A stretch of 35,555 nt of DNA from Actinomycetes bacterium (GTDB lineage Bacteria > Actinomycetota > Acidimicrobiia > Acidimicrobiales > Ilumatobacteraceae). The DNA lies in the NCBI GenBank assembly GCA_029782355.1, contig JAKOUY010000004.1, positions 1-35,555 on the forward strand, written 5' to 3'. This document shows, one piece after another, positions 22,003-30,808 of the stretch; position 1 is the stretch's first letter, and every line of letters begins with the position of its first letter. A program made the position numbers and the translations under genes. Under the pieces are notes generated by a model. It saw only the letters and a list, made by a program, of their open reading frames with translations. It had not been told where the DNA came from and did no database searches.

Positions 22003-23166
22003 GTGGCGGCGCCGGACCCGCTGCCCGGCCTCCGGTCCGGGGTCGAGGCGGCGTCGTTCGCCACCGAGGTCATCCTGTTCGATCCGCTCGCTCGCCTGGC
22101 CCACGAGCTCGGTGGCATCGACGCGATCGTCGCCGATGCGTGCTCCACGGGCGAGGCCCGGGGGGAACTGGAGCAGGACATCGCCGCGCACTTCCCCGCC
22201 GATGACGCCCGCCAGGTCGTCGATGCCGCGCTGGACCGCCTCGCCCGTCTCGGCGTGCTGGAGGGAACCGAGCCGGCCGTCGGCCCGCCGTGCCTCGGCT
22301 GTGTCGAGACGCTCCCGCCGGCAGCACCGTTGCGCCGCCGCCCGGAGCCGCACCTGGCGACCGTCGGGGCGCTGGCCACGGTCATCGACCTGCGCGGCAA
22401 CGGAACGGTCGGGCGGGCGCTGGCGGAGCTGCTGGGCGACCTGGTCCTGCCGGACCCGACGCCGGCCACGACGACCATGCGGATCTCGACCCGCCGGTCC
22501 GGAACCGCGGTGGCGTGGGGACGCCAGCCGCACACACCCCGACTGGACGATGCCACCGCCGTGGCCGCGGCGCTGATGTCGATCGACGCCGTCGTTGCCG
22601 AGGATGCCGCACCGCGCTGGACCGTGCTGCATGCGGCCACGGTGGCCAGGTCCGATCGAGCCGTGGCGATCACCGGCCACAGCGGCGACGGCAAGACCAC
22701 GCTGGCCGCCGCGGCCGTGCTGGCCGGCTGGGCCTACGTCGCCGATGAGGTCACCGCCGTCGACCAACAGGGCCGGGCACTCCCGTACCACCGGCCGCTG
22801 GGCCTGCGCCCGGACAGCGCCGCGCTCCTGGGTCTCGCCGGCGCGACGCCCGGACCCGGCGCCGTGCTGCGACCCTGGCGGGTCGGCCCGGATCGGCAGC
22901 GCAGCGGGCCGACGCCGCTGGTGGCGATGGTGCGGGTCCGCTGGCGACCCGGACCCGTCCAGCTGGCGCGCCTCGACGCACCCCGCGCCGTGCTGACCCT
23001 GGCCGACTGCTCCAGCCTGGTCGAGCCGCGGCCGGGGGCGCTCGGCGCGCTGGTGTCGGTGTCGGAGCATCTCCCGGTGTACGAGTTGGTCTACGGATCG
23101 ACGGATGACGGTCTCACAGCGTTATCGAACGTCACGAAGGGTGATATTCTGACCCGGCGCGTTTGA
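22003..23166 (+). CDS. PqqD-like domain fused to HPr-kinase-like ATPase
   Basis: A 387-residue protein. The N-terminal 95 residues look like a PqqD-type winged helix (F-A-T-E-V-I-L-F-D-P followed by a helical block ending L-A-R-L-G-V-L). The C-terminal half (about 195-370) resembles the HPr kinase/serine kinase fold: Walker A G-H-S-G-D-G-K-T-T (225-233), A-D-E-V-T-A-V-D about 20 residues later and Y-H-R-P-L-G-L-R. PqqD domains bind peptide substrates of modifying enzymes, and HprK-like kinases occur in some RiPP pathways, so a protein/peptide kinase is plausible. It starts 5 nt after lysC with no clear ribosome-binding site. Confidence 0.75.
   Translation: MAAPDPLPGLRSGVEAASFATEVILFDPLARLAHELGGIDAIVADACSTGEARGELEQDIAAHFPADDARQVVDAALDRLARLGVLEGTEPAVGPPCLGCVETLPPAAPLRRRPEPHLATVGALATVIDLRGNGTVGRALAELLGDLVLPDPTPATTTMRISTRRSGTAVAWGRQPHTPRLDDATAVAAALMSIDAVVAEDAAPRWTVLHAATVARSDRAVAITGHSGDGKTTLAAAAVLAGWAYVADEVTAVDQQGRALPYHRPLGLRPDSAALLGLAGATPGPGAVLRPWRVGPDRQRSGPTPLVAMVRVRWRPGPVQLARLDAPRAVLTLADCSSLVEPRPGALGALVSVSEHLPVYELVYGSTDDGLTALSNVTKGDILTRRV
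23122..23150 (+). promoter_or_regulatory. possible promoter for the exported protein at 23211
   Basis: TTATCG (23122-23127) and TATTCT (23145-23150) with a 17-nt spacer lie inside the 3' end of the kinase-like gene, 60 nt before the next ATG. This local AT-rich patch contrasts with the surrounding GC-rich coding sequence. It suggests the exported protein is also made from its own longer-leader transcript. Confidence 0.4.
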
Positions 23167-23210
23167 CAGGGCACCGTCGCGCCTGCACCAACTCGTGGAA
23201 AGCGTGACCG

Positions 23211-23834
23211 ATGGATCGCCGCCAAGCCTTGTCCAAACTCGCCGCGAGCGGTGTCGTCATCGGCGCCACCTCGGCGATCCGAACCCTGCCGGCCTTCGCC
23301 GCCGGCGGGGCGCCGGTGCCCGCCGGAACGCCGACCCTGACCGTCCAGACGCTGTACCGCCAGACCGTCCAGCCGTACGCAGCCGGGGTCATCGTGGCCA
23401 CGGTCCCGAAGGCGCAGTGCGGGGCCAGCGCCGTGGAGACCCGGATGACCTACGACTGGGTCGGTGGGGAGAACTCCAACGCCCGGCTGGCCGCCCCTCC
23501 GCCGAGCGGGCAGACCGCAGCGCTGACCGCCTCGAACTACACGTCGCAGCTGGCCAACGGCGGCGATGTGACCGTGACCTTCACCGGGTCCACCGCCCAG
23601 GCACGGCTCGGCTGGCTGATGGTCGGCGACAACTCCAACACCCAGTTCTGGGCACGCCTGCGCGTCCGCTTCACCTGTGTGTATCCCAGCGGGGCGACCA
23701 CGTCCGTCTGCGCGTCGTACGCCTGGGGCCGGCCGGGAGGCGGGTTCATCGAGGTCCGCAACCTGAACAGCACCACGCCGATCATCTCCGTGCCCGCCGT
23801 GACGGTGGGGACCGAGTGCCCGGTGGCGCCGTAG
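23211..23834 (+). CDS. Tat-exported protein of unknown function
   Basis: A 207-residue protein starting M-D-R-R-Q-A-L-S-K-L-A-A-S-G, a twin-arginine-type signal with probable cleavage after A-F-A near residue 32. The mature part is beta-rich, with many Thr, Ser, Gly and Asn, and four cysteines (K-A-Q-C-G, F-T-C-V, S-V-C-A, T-E-C-P) that could form two disulfides. W-V-G-G-E-N-S-N-A-R-L and N-S-N-T-Q-F-W-A-R look like surface loops. It sits between a PqqD/HprK-like protein and a methyltransferase and may be a substrate or partner of the former. No family is recognised. Confidence 0.7.
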   Translation: MDRRQALSKLAASGVVIGATSAIRTLPAFAAGGAPVPAGTPTLTVQTLYRQTVQPYAAGVIVATVPKAQCGASAVETRMTYDWVGGENSNARLAAPPPSGQTAALTASNYTSQLANGGDVTVTFTGSTAQARLGWLMVGDNSNTQFWARLRVRFTCVYPSGATTSVCASYAWGRPGGGFIEVRNLNSTTPIISVPAVTVGTECPVAP

Positions 23835-23889
23835 CCGTCGACCCCTCCGGTCGGCGGCGATCGCAGTCCGGACATGCCACACTCGGAAG

Positions 23890-24711
23890 ATGTCACGGCG
23901 CACCCATCAACTGCCGTGGCGAGCGGCGGGGCGCGCCGCGGAGCGCCAATCGGTCGACGGGGTGCTGCGCGAGACCGGGTGGGCGTTCAGCCATCGGGCG
24001 ACCGCCGATCTCGATGCGTTCGTCGGCAGTGGCGAGCGCGAGCTGACGTCGTTCCTCACCGCCCTCGACCTGCCGCTCGACCCGTCCGGGACCGTGATCG
24101 AGATCGGCGCCGGGATCGGGCGGATGACCCCGGCGTTCACGACCCGCTTCGCCAAGGTCGTGGCCTGCGACCTCGACGCCGCCTTCCTCGAGCGCTGCCG
24201 GGAGACGGTGGCGCGCTACGGCGTGGTCCAGGCGCTGCAGACGGTCCACGTCGCCGACGGACGGACCTTGGTCGTCCCGGACGGCACGGCCGAGCTGACC
24301 TTCAGCTCGTTCACCCTGCAGCACTGCGCCACCGACGAGGCCCTCGATCTCACCGCCGAGGCCATCCGGGTCACCCGCCCCGGCGGGTGGGTGGCATTGC
24401 AGTACCGGGCGTGGACCCCGCCCGACGTGATGCTGAAGCCGGGCGGGCGGGTGGCCCGGGCGGCCTTCCATCTCCCCGGCCTCGGGGTACGGCTGGCCCG
24501 CCGGCGGTTCACCGCGCGGTTGGGCTGGCAGGTCAACCGGTTGAACCCCCCGGCTGTGCTCGACGCCACCGGGAACCGCCTCGGCGAGGTCCGCCTGGTG
24601 CGCGGCCCGCGGCGGATCCCCTTCGACGTGCCCGGCGCGGCCGACGCCGTGCTGCCCGATGCCGACGCCCGCCACTGGTGGCTGGTCGGGCGGGTCCAGC
24701 CCACCGGTTGA
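23890..24711 (+). CDS. Class I SAM-dependent methyltransferase
   Basis: A 273-residue Rossmann methyltransferase. Motif I is V-I-E-I-G-A-G-I-G-R-M-T (about 69-80). It is followed by an acidic residue at the end of strand 2 (V-A-C-D-L-D) and a motif IV-like L-T-F-S-S-F-T-L-Q-H-C. The C-terminal 90 residues are Arg-rich. The substrate is unknown; the layout fits small-molecule methyltransferases of the UbiE/SAM-11 group. It follows the Tat-exported protein on the same strand and lies 54 nt before asd. Confidence 0.85.
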   Translation: MSRRTHQLPWRAAGRAAERQSVDGVLRETGWAFSHRATADLDAFVGSGERELTSFLTALDLPLDPSGTVIEIGAGIGRMTPAFTTRFAKVVACDLDAAFLERCRETVARYGVVQALQTVHVADGRTLVVPDGTAELTFSSFTLQHCATDEALDLTAEAIRVTRPGGWVALQYRAWTPPDVMLKPGGRVARAAFHLPGLGVRLARRRFTARLGWQVNRLNPPAVLDATGNRLGEVRLVRGPRRIPFDVPGAADAVLPDADARHWWLVGRVQPTG

Positions 24712-25785
<1,074 letters not shown>

Positions 25786-25803
25786 GCGGGCCGCGCCCGG
25801 CCG

Positions 25804-26085
25804 TCACGGGCAGGCGCACGGGACGGCGTGGCACCGCGGGCATCCCTCGGCGTAGCGCTGGATCGCGCCGGCCAGATCGACGTCCATCTGGTTGGCCAGC
25901 GAGGCCACCCAGGCCAGGACGTCGGCGAACTCGTGACGTTGCTCGGCCGGCGACCCCTTGCGCACGGCCTGGGCCAGCTCGCCCAGCTCCTCGGCCAGCC
26001 AGGCCACGGTGCTGGGCACCCCGCGGGCCCGATCGCGGGCGCCGTAGGTGCGCTCGATGATCCGCTGCAGCTCGCCGAGTTCCAC
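25804..26085 (-). CDS. MazG-like nucleotide pyrophosphohydrolase
   Basis: A 93-residue all-alpha NTP-PPase of the MazG family. The metal-binding pattern is E-E-L-G-E-L-A-Q followed by E-F-A-D-V-L-A-W (E-x-x-E and E-x-x-D). The C-terminal tail has four cysteines (C-P-R-C...C-A-C), possibly a metal knuckle and unusual for the family. Family members hydrolyse non-canonical nucleoside triphosphates. GTG 26085 has TACGCT 6 nt upstream. It is divergent from pxpA with 39 nt between start codons. Confidence 0.85.
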   Translation of the reverse strand: MELGELQRIIERTYGARDRARGVPSTVAWLAEELGELAQAVRKGSPAEQRHEFADVLAWVASLANQMDVDLAGAIQRYAEGCPRCHAVPCACP

Positions 26086-26091
26086 CCCGAC

Positions 26092-26117
26092 AGCGTAGGA
26101 GGGCCCACGGGTAGGCT
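26092..26117. promoter_or_regulatory. divergent mazG-like / pxpA promoter elements
   Basis: TACGCT on the minus strand (26097-26092) is 6 nt from the MazG-like GTG. TAGGCT on the plus strand (26112-26117) is 7 nt from the pxpA ATG. Both genes lack a Shine-Dalgarno sequence. Confidence 0.6.
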
Positions 26118-26124
26118 CCGCCCG

Positions 26125-26898
26125 ATGGTGCCGGTCTCCATCGACCTCAACGCCGATCTCGGCGAGTCGTTCGGTCGCTGGCGTCTCGGCGACGACGAGG
26201 CCCTGCTCGATGTGGTCACCTCGGCCAACGTCGCCTGCGGATTCCATGCCGGCGATCCGGCGACGCTGCTGACCACCTGCCGGCGGGCCGTCGAGCGTGG
26301 CGTGGCCATCGGCGCCCACGTGGCCTACCGGGATCTGGCCGGGTTCGGTCGGCGATTCGTCGACGTCGACCCGGAGGAGCTGTACGCCGACGTGCTGTAC
26401 CAGGTCGGGGCGCTGGACGGCATTGCCCGCTCGGTCGGCGGGCGGGTGGCCTACGTCAAGCCGCACGGCGCGCTGTACCACGCCGTCGCCCGGCATCCCG
26501 GCCAGGCCGGCGCCCTGGCCATGGCGGTGGCCGCCTGGCACCAGCCCCTGGCGCTGGTCGGCGCCCCCGGCTCCGCCGCCTTCGGCGCCGCTGCTCCACT
26601 CGGCGTTCGCTGCGTGGCCGAGGGCTTCGCCGACCGGGCCTACACCACCGACGGGCGTCTGGTGGAGCGCACCGAACCCGGGGCGGTGATCGAGGACGTC
26701 GCCCAGGTGGCCAGCCGTGCCCTGCGCCTGGCCACCGCCCGGCAGGTGACGGCCGTCGACGGGAGGGTGATCGACGTCGATGTCGAGACCATCTGCCTGC
26801 ACGGGGACACGCCCGGCGCGGCCCGGCTGGCCCGCTCGGTCCGTCAACTGCTGGACGAGGCCGGCATCGAGCTCCGCAGCTTCGTCGGCGCTCGATGA
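26125..26898 (+). CDS. pxpA: 5-oxoprolinase subunit A (LamB/YcsF family)
   Basis: A 257-residue PxpA. Its N-terminal I-D-L-N-A-D-L-G-E-S-F-G, S-A-N-V-A-C-G-F-H-A-G-D, H-V-A-Y-R-D-L-A-G-F-G-R-R and K-P-H-G-A-L-Y-H are family signatures. With PxpB and PxpC it forms the ATP-dependent bacterial 5-oxoprolinase that returns 5-oxoproline, a damage product of glutamine and glutamate, to glutamate. It is first in a three-gene operon with 4-bp overlaps (ATGA), indicating translational coupling and a complex. Confidence 0.95.
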   Translation: MVPVSIDLNADLGESFGRWRLGDDEALLDVVTSANVACGFHAGDPATLLTTCRRAVERGVAIGAHVAYRDLAGFGRRFVDVDPEELYADVLYQVGALDGIARSVGGRVAYVKPHGALYHAVARHPGQAGALAMAVAAWHQPLALVGAPGSAAFGAAAPLGVRCVAEGFADRAYTTDGRLVERTEPGAVIEDVAQVASRALRLATARQVTAVDGRVIDVDVETICLHGDTPGAARLARSVRQLLDEAGIELRSFVGAR

Positions 26899-27521
26899 GA
26901 CTGCTGCCCTGCGGCGACACCGCGATCCTGGTGGAGTGTGCCGACGCCGCTGGGCGCCGGGCGCTCGACGCGCGTCTCCGGGCCGATCCACTCCCGGGCA
27001 TGGTCGAGCACGTCCCCGCCGAGCGGACGGTCCTGGTCCGTGCGGGGCGGCCGGCCGACCTGCAGCCCCTGGCCGACGCTCTCCGATCCCTGCGGCTCGT
27101 GCCCGGCCCACACCCGTTGCCGCGGGGCGGGGAGCCCGAGGTGGTGCGCATCCCCGTCGTCTACGACGGCCCGGACCTGGACGAGGTGGCGACGGAGCTC
27201 GGCATCGAGGTGGACGAGGTGATCGCCCGCCACGCCGGTCAGGTGTGGACCGTCGAGTTCTGCGGGTTCATGCCCGGCTTCGCCTACCTGTGCGGTGACC
27301 GAGGCGGGCTGGAGGTGTCGCGCCGGGCCACACCGCGCCCGTCGGTGCCGGCCGGAGCGGTGGGCCTGGCGGGTGCGTACACCGGCGTCTACCCGGCGAC
27401 ATCGCCCGGTGGGTGGCAGCTGATCGGGCACACCGACCGGATGATGTGGGACGACTCGGCCGACCCGCCGACACTGCTCGGCCCCGGGCAGACCGTGCGA
27501 TTCGTGGATGCTCGCCGATGA
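26895..27521 (+). CDS. pxpB: 5-oxoprolinase subunit B
   Basis: A 208-residue protein of the allophanate hydrolase subunit 1/KipI-like family. Signatures are the N-terminal G-D-T-A-I-L-V-E, F-C-G-F-M-P-G-F-A-Y-L, and R-P-S-V-P-A-G-A-V-G-L-A-G-A-Y-T-G-V-Y-P with S-P-G-G-W-Q-L-I-G. PxpB and PxpC together carry the kinase/hydrolysis activity of 5-oxoprolinase. Start and stop overlap both neighbours by 4 bp. Confidence 0.93.
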   Translation: MRLLPCGDTAILVECADAAGRRALDARLRADPLPGMVEHVPAERTVLVRAGRPADLQPLADALRSLRLVPGPHPLPRGGEPEVVRIPVVYDGPDLDEVATELGIEVDEVIARHAGQVWTVEFCGFMPGFAYLCGDRGGLEVSRRATPRPSVPAGAVGLAGAYTGVYPATSPGGWQLIGHTDRMMWDDSADPPTLLGPGQTVRFVDARR

Positions 27522-28354
27522 GCGTCACGGTCGAGACCGTGAGCGGCCGGCTCACCGTGCAGGGCCCGGGACGGATCGGCTTCGGGGCGCTCGGGGTCGG
27601 CCGTGGCGGTCCGGCCGACCGGCGAGCGGCCGCACTGGCCAACCGGCTGGTCGGCAACGCCGAGGCGGCACCGCTGTTCGAGCTGACGCTGGGGTCGATG
27701 ACCCTGACCACCACCACGCCGGCGGTCGTCTGCGTGGTCGGCCCGACCGCCGGGCAGTGGGTCGGACGGGCGCCGGTCGATGCCCACCGCGCCCAGCACC
27801 TGCAACCGGGCGAGCGGCTGCACGTGGCTCCGGCCTCGTCCGCGGTCCGCTCCTGGCTGGCCGTGCGCGGCGGTCTGGTCAGCACCTCACGCTTTAGCGA
27901 TCCGGTCATCCGCGCTGGTGACCGGGTCGAGGTCGGCAACGACACGGCCGGCCCGGTCCCCGCCCAGGACATCGCCGGCGCCGCCGGCGGGGAGCACCAT
28001 CGCCGGCTGGCCGTGATCGCCGGGCCGCGCCTCGACTGGTTCGAGGACATGGCGTGGGCCACGCTCCTGGGCACCAACTGGACGGTTCGGCCACACTCCG
28101 ACCGGGTGGGCATCCGCCTCGACGGCCCCCCACTGCGGCGCGCCCGACGCGAGGAGCTGCGCAGCGAGGGGCTGATCCGTGGCTCGATCCAGGTGCCGGC
28201 GGACGGTCGTCCGGTCATCTGCTTCGCCGACCACCCGACGACCGGCGGGTATCCGGTCGTCGCCGTCGTGGCCGACGACGAGGTCGATCGCCTGGCCCAG
28301 GCGCTGCCCGGCTCGACGGTGTCGTTCGTGGCCCGGCCGCAGCCGTGGCGCTGA
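27518..28354 (+). CDS. pxpC: 5-oxoprolinase subunit C
   Basis: A 278-residue protein of the allophanate hydrolase subunit 2/KipA-like family (cyclophilin-like fold). Visible motifs are G-F-G-A-L-G-V-G-R-G-G-P-A-D near the start, the V-V-G-P-T-A-G region, W-L-A-V-R-G-G-L, and the C-terminal H-P-T-T-G-G-Y-P-V-V-A-V-V. It is the third gene of the pxp operon, 4-bp overlapped with pxpB, and completes the heteromeric 5-oxoprolinase. Confidence 0.93.
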   Translation: MSVTVETVSGRLTVQGPGRIGFGALGVGRGGPADRRAAALANRLVGNAEAAPLFELTLGSMTLTTTTPAVVCVVGPTAGQWVGRAPVDAHRAQHLQPGERLHVAPASSAVRSWLAVRGGLVSTSRFSDPVIRAGDRVEVGNDTAGPVPAQDIAGAAGGEHHRRLAVIAGPRLDWFEDMAWATLLGTNWTVRPHSDRVGIRLDGPPLRRARREELRSEGLIRGSIQVPADGRPVICFADHPTTGGYPVVAVVADDEVDRLAQALPGSTVSFVARPQPWR

Positions 28355-28370
28355 ACGGCCCGACCTGCCG

Positions 28371-28865
28371 TCAGGCCGGCCCGACCCCGGTCAGCTTCTG
28401 CGGCAGTTGGGCGGCGAGCTGGCGGGCCTGATCGGCCTGCTCGTTGTCCACCTCGACCTCGTACGAGTCGGCGCGCATGGCCGACACACTGGCGAAGTCC
28501 CGGCGGCCGCCGGTCATCGAGTGAGCGATGAACCCGGTCACCGCACCCCAGAACGCTCCGAACGCCGCGCCGACCAGCAGCGGCTTCCACCAGTCGTTGC
28601 CGCGCACGAAGATCGAGAGCAACCAGCCGATGAGCAGGCCGAGCATCGCCCCACTGAGCAGACCGCTGAGCGCCGCCTTGATCTTCGTCAGCCGACCGAC
28701 GATCTGCTCAACGGTGTGCAGGCCGCGCCCGACGATGCGCAGGTGCTGGACGGCGAACCCCTTGTCGGACAGGAAGTCGACGAGGCGCTGGGCGTCCTGG
28801 TAGTCGGCGTAGGTTCCGATGACCGTGCCGTTTCGCACGCCCGCCGGGCTGGTGAACTCTTGCAT
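28371..28865 (-). CDS. general-stress-type membrane protein
   Basis: A 164-residue protein with an N-terminal YflT/GSP17M-like domain (I-G-T-Y-A-D-Y-Q-D-A-Q-R-L-V-D-F-L-S). The central hydrophobic glycine-rich segment has a zipper-like pattern (L-S-G-L-L-S-G-A-M-L-G-L-L-I-G and L-L-V-G-A-A-F-G-A-F-W-G-A). The C-terminal acidic tail ends with A-D-Q-A-R-Q-L-A. Such proteins are common in actinobacteria and stress-linked, with unknown biochemistry. A GGGAGAG ribosome-binding site precedes the ATG. It converges on pxpC with a 16-nt gap. Confidence 0.75.
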   Translation of the reverse strand: MQEFTSPAGVRNGTVIGTYADYQDAQRLVDFLSDKGFAVQHLRIVGRGLHTVEQIVGRLTKIKAALSGLLSGAMLGLLIGWLLSIFVRGNDWWKPLLVGAAFGAFWGAVTGFIAHSMTGGRRDFASVSAMRADSYEVEVDNEQADQARQLAAQLPQKLTGVGPA

Positions 28866-29038
28866 GTGGACGACTCTCCCTTCGAGAACGGGGCGCAGCT
28901 ACCCGAGCAGCGGGGCCGGCAAACAACCGGCAGCGCCGCTCAGCCTGACACGACGACCCGATCCCCGCGCGGATCCACGCCGCAGCTGCGCAACGGCTGG
29001 ACCGACACACCTACCATCGGCTCGACCATGGAGCACCG

Positions 29039-30784
29039 GTGACCCACGACCAGCCCGATCGACCGGAGTCTGCGCCCGACGCCGGCGCGCTGTCGGACGC
29101 ACGGGGCAGCACGGACGGGTCGGTGGTCACGGTGTCGTGGACCGACGGCTCGACGGCGCGGTTCCACGCCCAGTGGTTGCGTGAGTTCGCCCTCCACCCG
29201 TCATGCCGCGATCCGCGCAACGGGCAGCGCCTGGTGCGCTCGTCGGAGATCCCCGACGGCGTCACGGTGCGCTCGATCGAGCTGGTCGACGGCGGGCGGG
29301 CGCTGACGGTCGTGCTCGCACCCGAGGGTCTCTCCACCACCTTCCCGGCCGAGTGGTTGGCTGCCCGTCGCTACGACCGACCCGGGCCGACCAGCTGGGG
29401 TTGGACCGGATCCGGGATCGAGCGATGGACCGGCGACTCCCTCGGTGGTCGAATGCCCACAGCCGAGTACGCCGATCTGGTCGGCGACCCGGACGTCCGC
29501 CGCCGCTGGCTGACCGGCTTCATCCGGCTGGGCGTCGCCGTCCTCCACGGGGTCCCCATCCGATCGGGCGCCGTGGCGGAGGCCGCCGAGGCCGTCGGCT
29601 TCGTCCGCCAGACGAACTACGGCAGGTGGTTCGACGTCCGGGCGCGAGTCGACCCGGACAATCTGGCCGACACCACCCTCGGGCTGCAGGCCCACACCGA
29701 CAACCCGTACCGCGATCCGGTGCCCACCCTGCAGCTGCTGCACTGCCTGGAGAACGAGGTCACTGGTGGCGAGTCCAGCGTCGTCGACGGGTTCGCCGCC
29801 GTGGCACGGCTGCACGCCGACGCGCCCGAGCTGGCCGAGGTGCTGGCCGGGCACCCGGCGCGCTTCGAGTACGCCGGTTCGGCGGACGTCTCGCTGCAGG
29901 CCAAGCGTCCGGTGATCGAGCTCGGTCCGGACGGCGAACTGCTGGCCGTGCGGATCAACAACCGCTCGATCGCCGCGCCGGTCGACGTGCCGTTCGGGAC
30001 GATGCCACGGTTCCTGGCGGCGTGGCGCCGGCTGGGCGAGATCATCGACGACCCGGCCATGCACCACCGGTTCCGCCTCGAGCCCGGCGACCTGTTCCTG
30101 GTGGACAACCGCCGCGTCCTCCACTCCCGCACGGCCTTCACCGGAACCGGGCGGCGGTGGCTGCAGGGCTGCTACGCCGACATCGACGGGCTGGCCTCGA
30201 CGTGGCGCGTCCTGCAGGCTGCTCACACCGGCGATTCGCCGTGCCTGGTCGACCTGGTCGAGGGGATCTTCACCCGCCTCGGTGCCGAGGCCTACCTGGG
30301 CGAGGACGTGACGATGGCCGAGCACATGCTGCAGGCCGCCGCCCTGGCCGAGGCCGATGGCGCCGACGACGACCTGGTGGTGGCTGCGCTGCTGCACGAC
30401 ATCGGCCACTTCACGTCGGCCGAGGGGACCTACTCGCCGGAGGCCATCACGGACCACCGCCACGAGCAGGCCGGGGCGGCCACGCTGGCCGGGTACCTGC
30501 CCGATCGGGTGGTCGACACCGTCCGCCTGCACGTCGCCGCCAAGCGCTACCTGTGTGCCGTCGACCCGGCGTACCACGCTCGGCTGTCCCCGGCCTCGGC
30601 GCACACCCTCGCCCTGCAGGGCGGGCCGATGAGCGCGGCGGAGGTGGCCGCGTTCGAGACCGACACGTCGCACGCCGATGCGGTGCGCGTCCGTCGTTGG
30701 GACGACGACGCCAAGGTCGCCGGACGGCAGGTTCCCGGACTCGATCGCTATCGGGAACGACTGGAGCGCCTGGCCCGGCGGTGA
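29039..30784 (+). CDS. Fusion of GBBH-like 2OG/Fe(II) dioxygenase and PhnZ/TmpB-like HD di-iron oxygenase
   Basis: A 581-residue chain. Residues 28-110 are a gamma-butyrobetaine-hydroxylase-type N-terminal domain. Residues about 130-390 are a TauD/GBBH dioxygenase with the H-x-D...H triad at H219, D221 and H362. Residues about 400-581 match PhnZ: Y419 and E422 (Y-L-G-E), H429 (A-E-H), H453-D454 and H457 (L-L-H-D-I-G-H), H475, H498 and K502 (H-V-A-A-K-R-Y-L-C), and an Asp near 547. Residue spacing is nearly identical to PhnZ. Separate pairs PhnY/PhnZ and TmpA/TmpB hydroxylate an aminophosphonate and then cleave C-P. A GBBH-like first half suggests TmpA chemistry on trimethylaminoethylphosphonate. 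Of the four GBBH zinc ligands only one Cys (C56) is clear. The GTG has GGAG 5 nt upstream. Confidence 0.88.
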   Translation: MTHDQPDRPESAPDAGALSDARGSTDGSVVTVSWTDGSTARFHAQWLREFALHPSCRDPRNGQRLVRSSEIPDGVTVRSIELVDGGRALTVVLAPEGLSTTFPAEWLAARRYDRPGPTSWGWTGSGIERWTGDSLGGRMPTAEYADLVGDPDVRRRWLTGFIRLGVAVLHGVPIRSGAVAEAAEAVGFVRQTNYGRWFDVRARVDPDNLADTTLGLQAHTDNPYRDPVPTLQLLHCLENEVTGGESSVVDGFAAVARLHADAPELAEVLAGHPARFEYAGSADVSLQAKRPVIELGPDGELLAVRINNRSIAAPVDVPFGTMPRFLAAWRRLGEIIDDPAMHHRFRLEPGDLFLVDNRRVLHSRTAFTGTGRRWLQGCYADIDGLASTWRVLQAAHTGDSPCLVDLVEGIFTRLGAEAYLGEDVTMAEHMLQAAALAEADGADDDLVVAALLHDIGHFTSAEGTYSPEAITDHRHEQAGAATLAGYLPDRVVDTVRLHVAAKRYLCAVDPAYHARLSPASAHTLALQGGPMSAAEVAAFETDTSHADAVRVRRWDDDAKVAGRQVPGLDRYRERLERLARR

Positions 30785-30808
30785 ACCGTCAGCGACCTGG
30801 CGGCTGGA

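Noticed and set aside
22003-23834. Classical lasso-peptide or other RiPP cluster
   Set aside because: No cyclase, leader peptidase or short precursor gene is visible; the neighbouring exported protein is 207 residues with a Tat signal.
23893-24675. Long minus-strand open frame across the methyltransferase
   Set aside because: The methyltransferase motifs are on the plus strand; the reverse product is low-complexity Gly/Arg/Pro.
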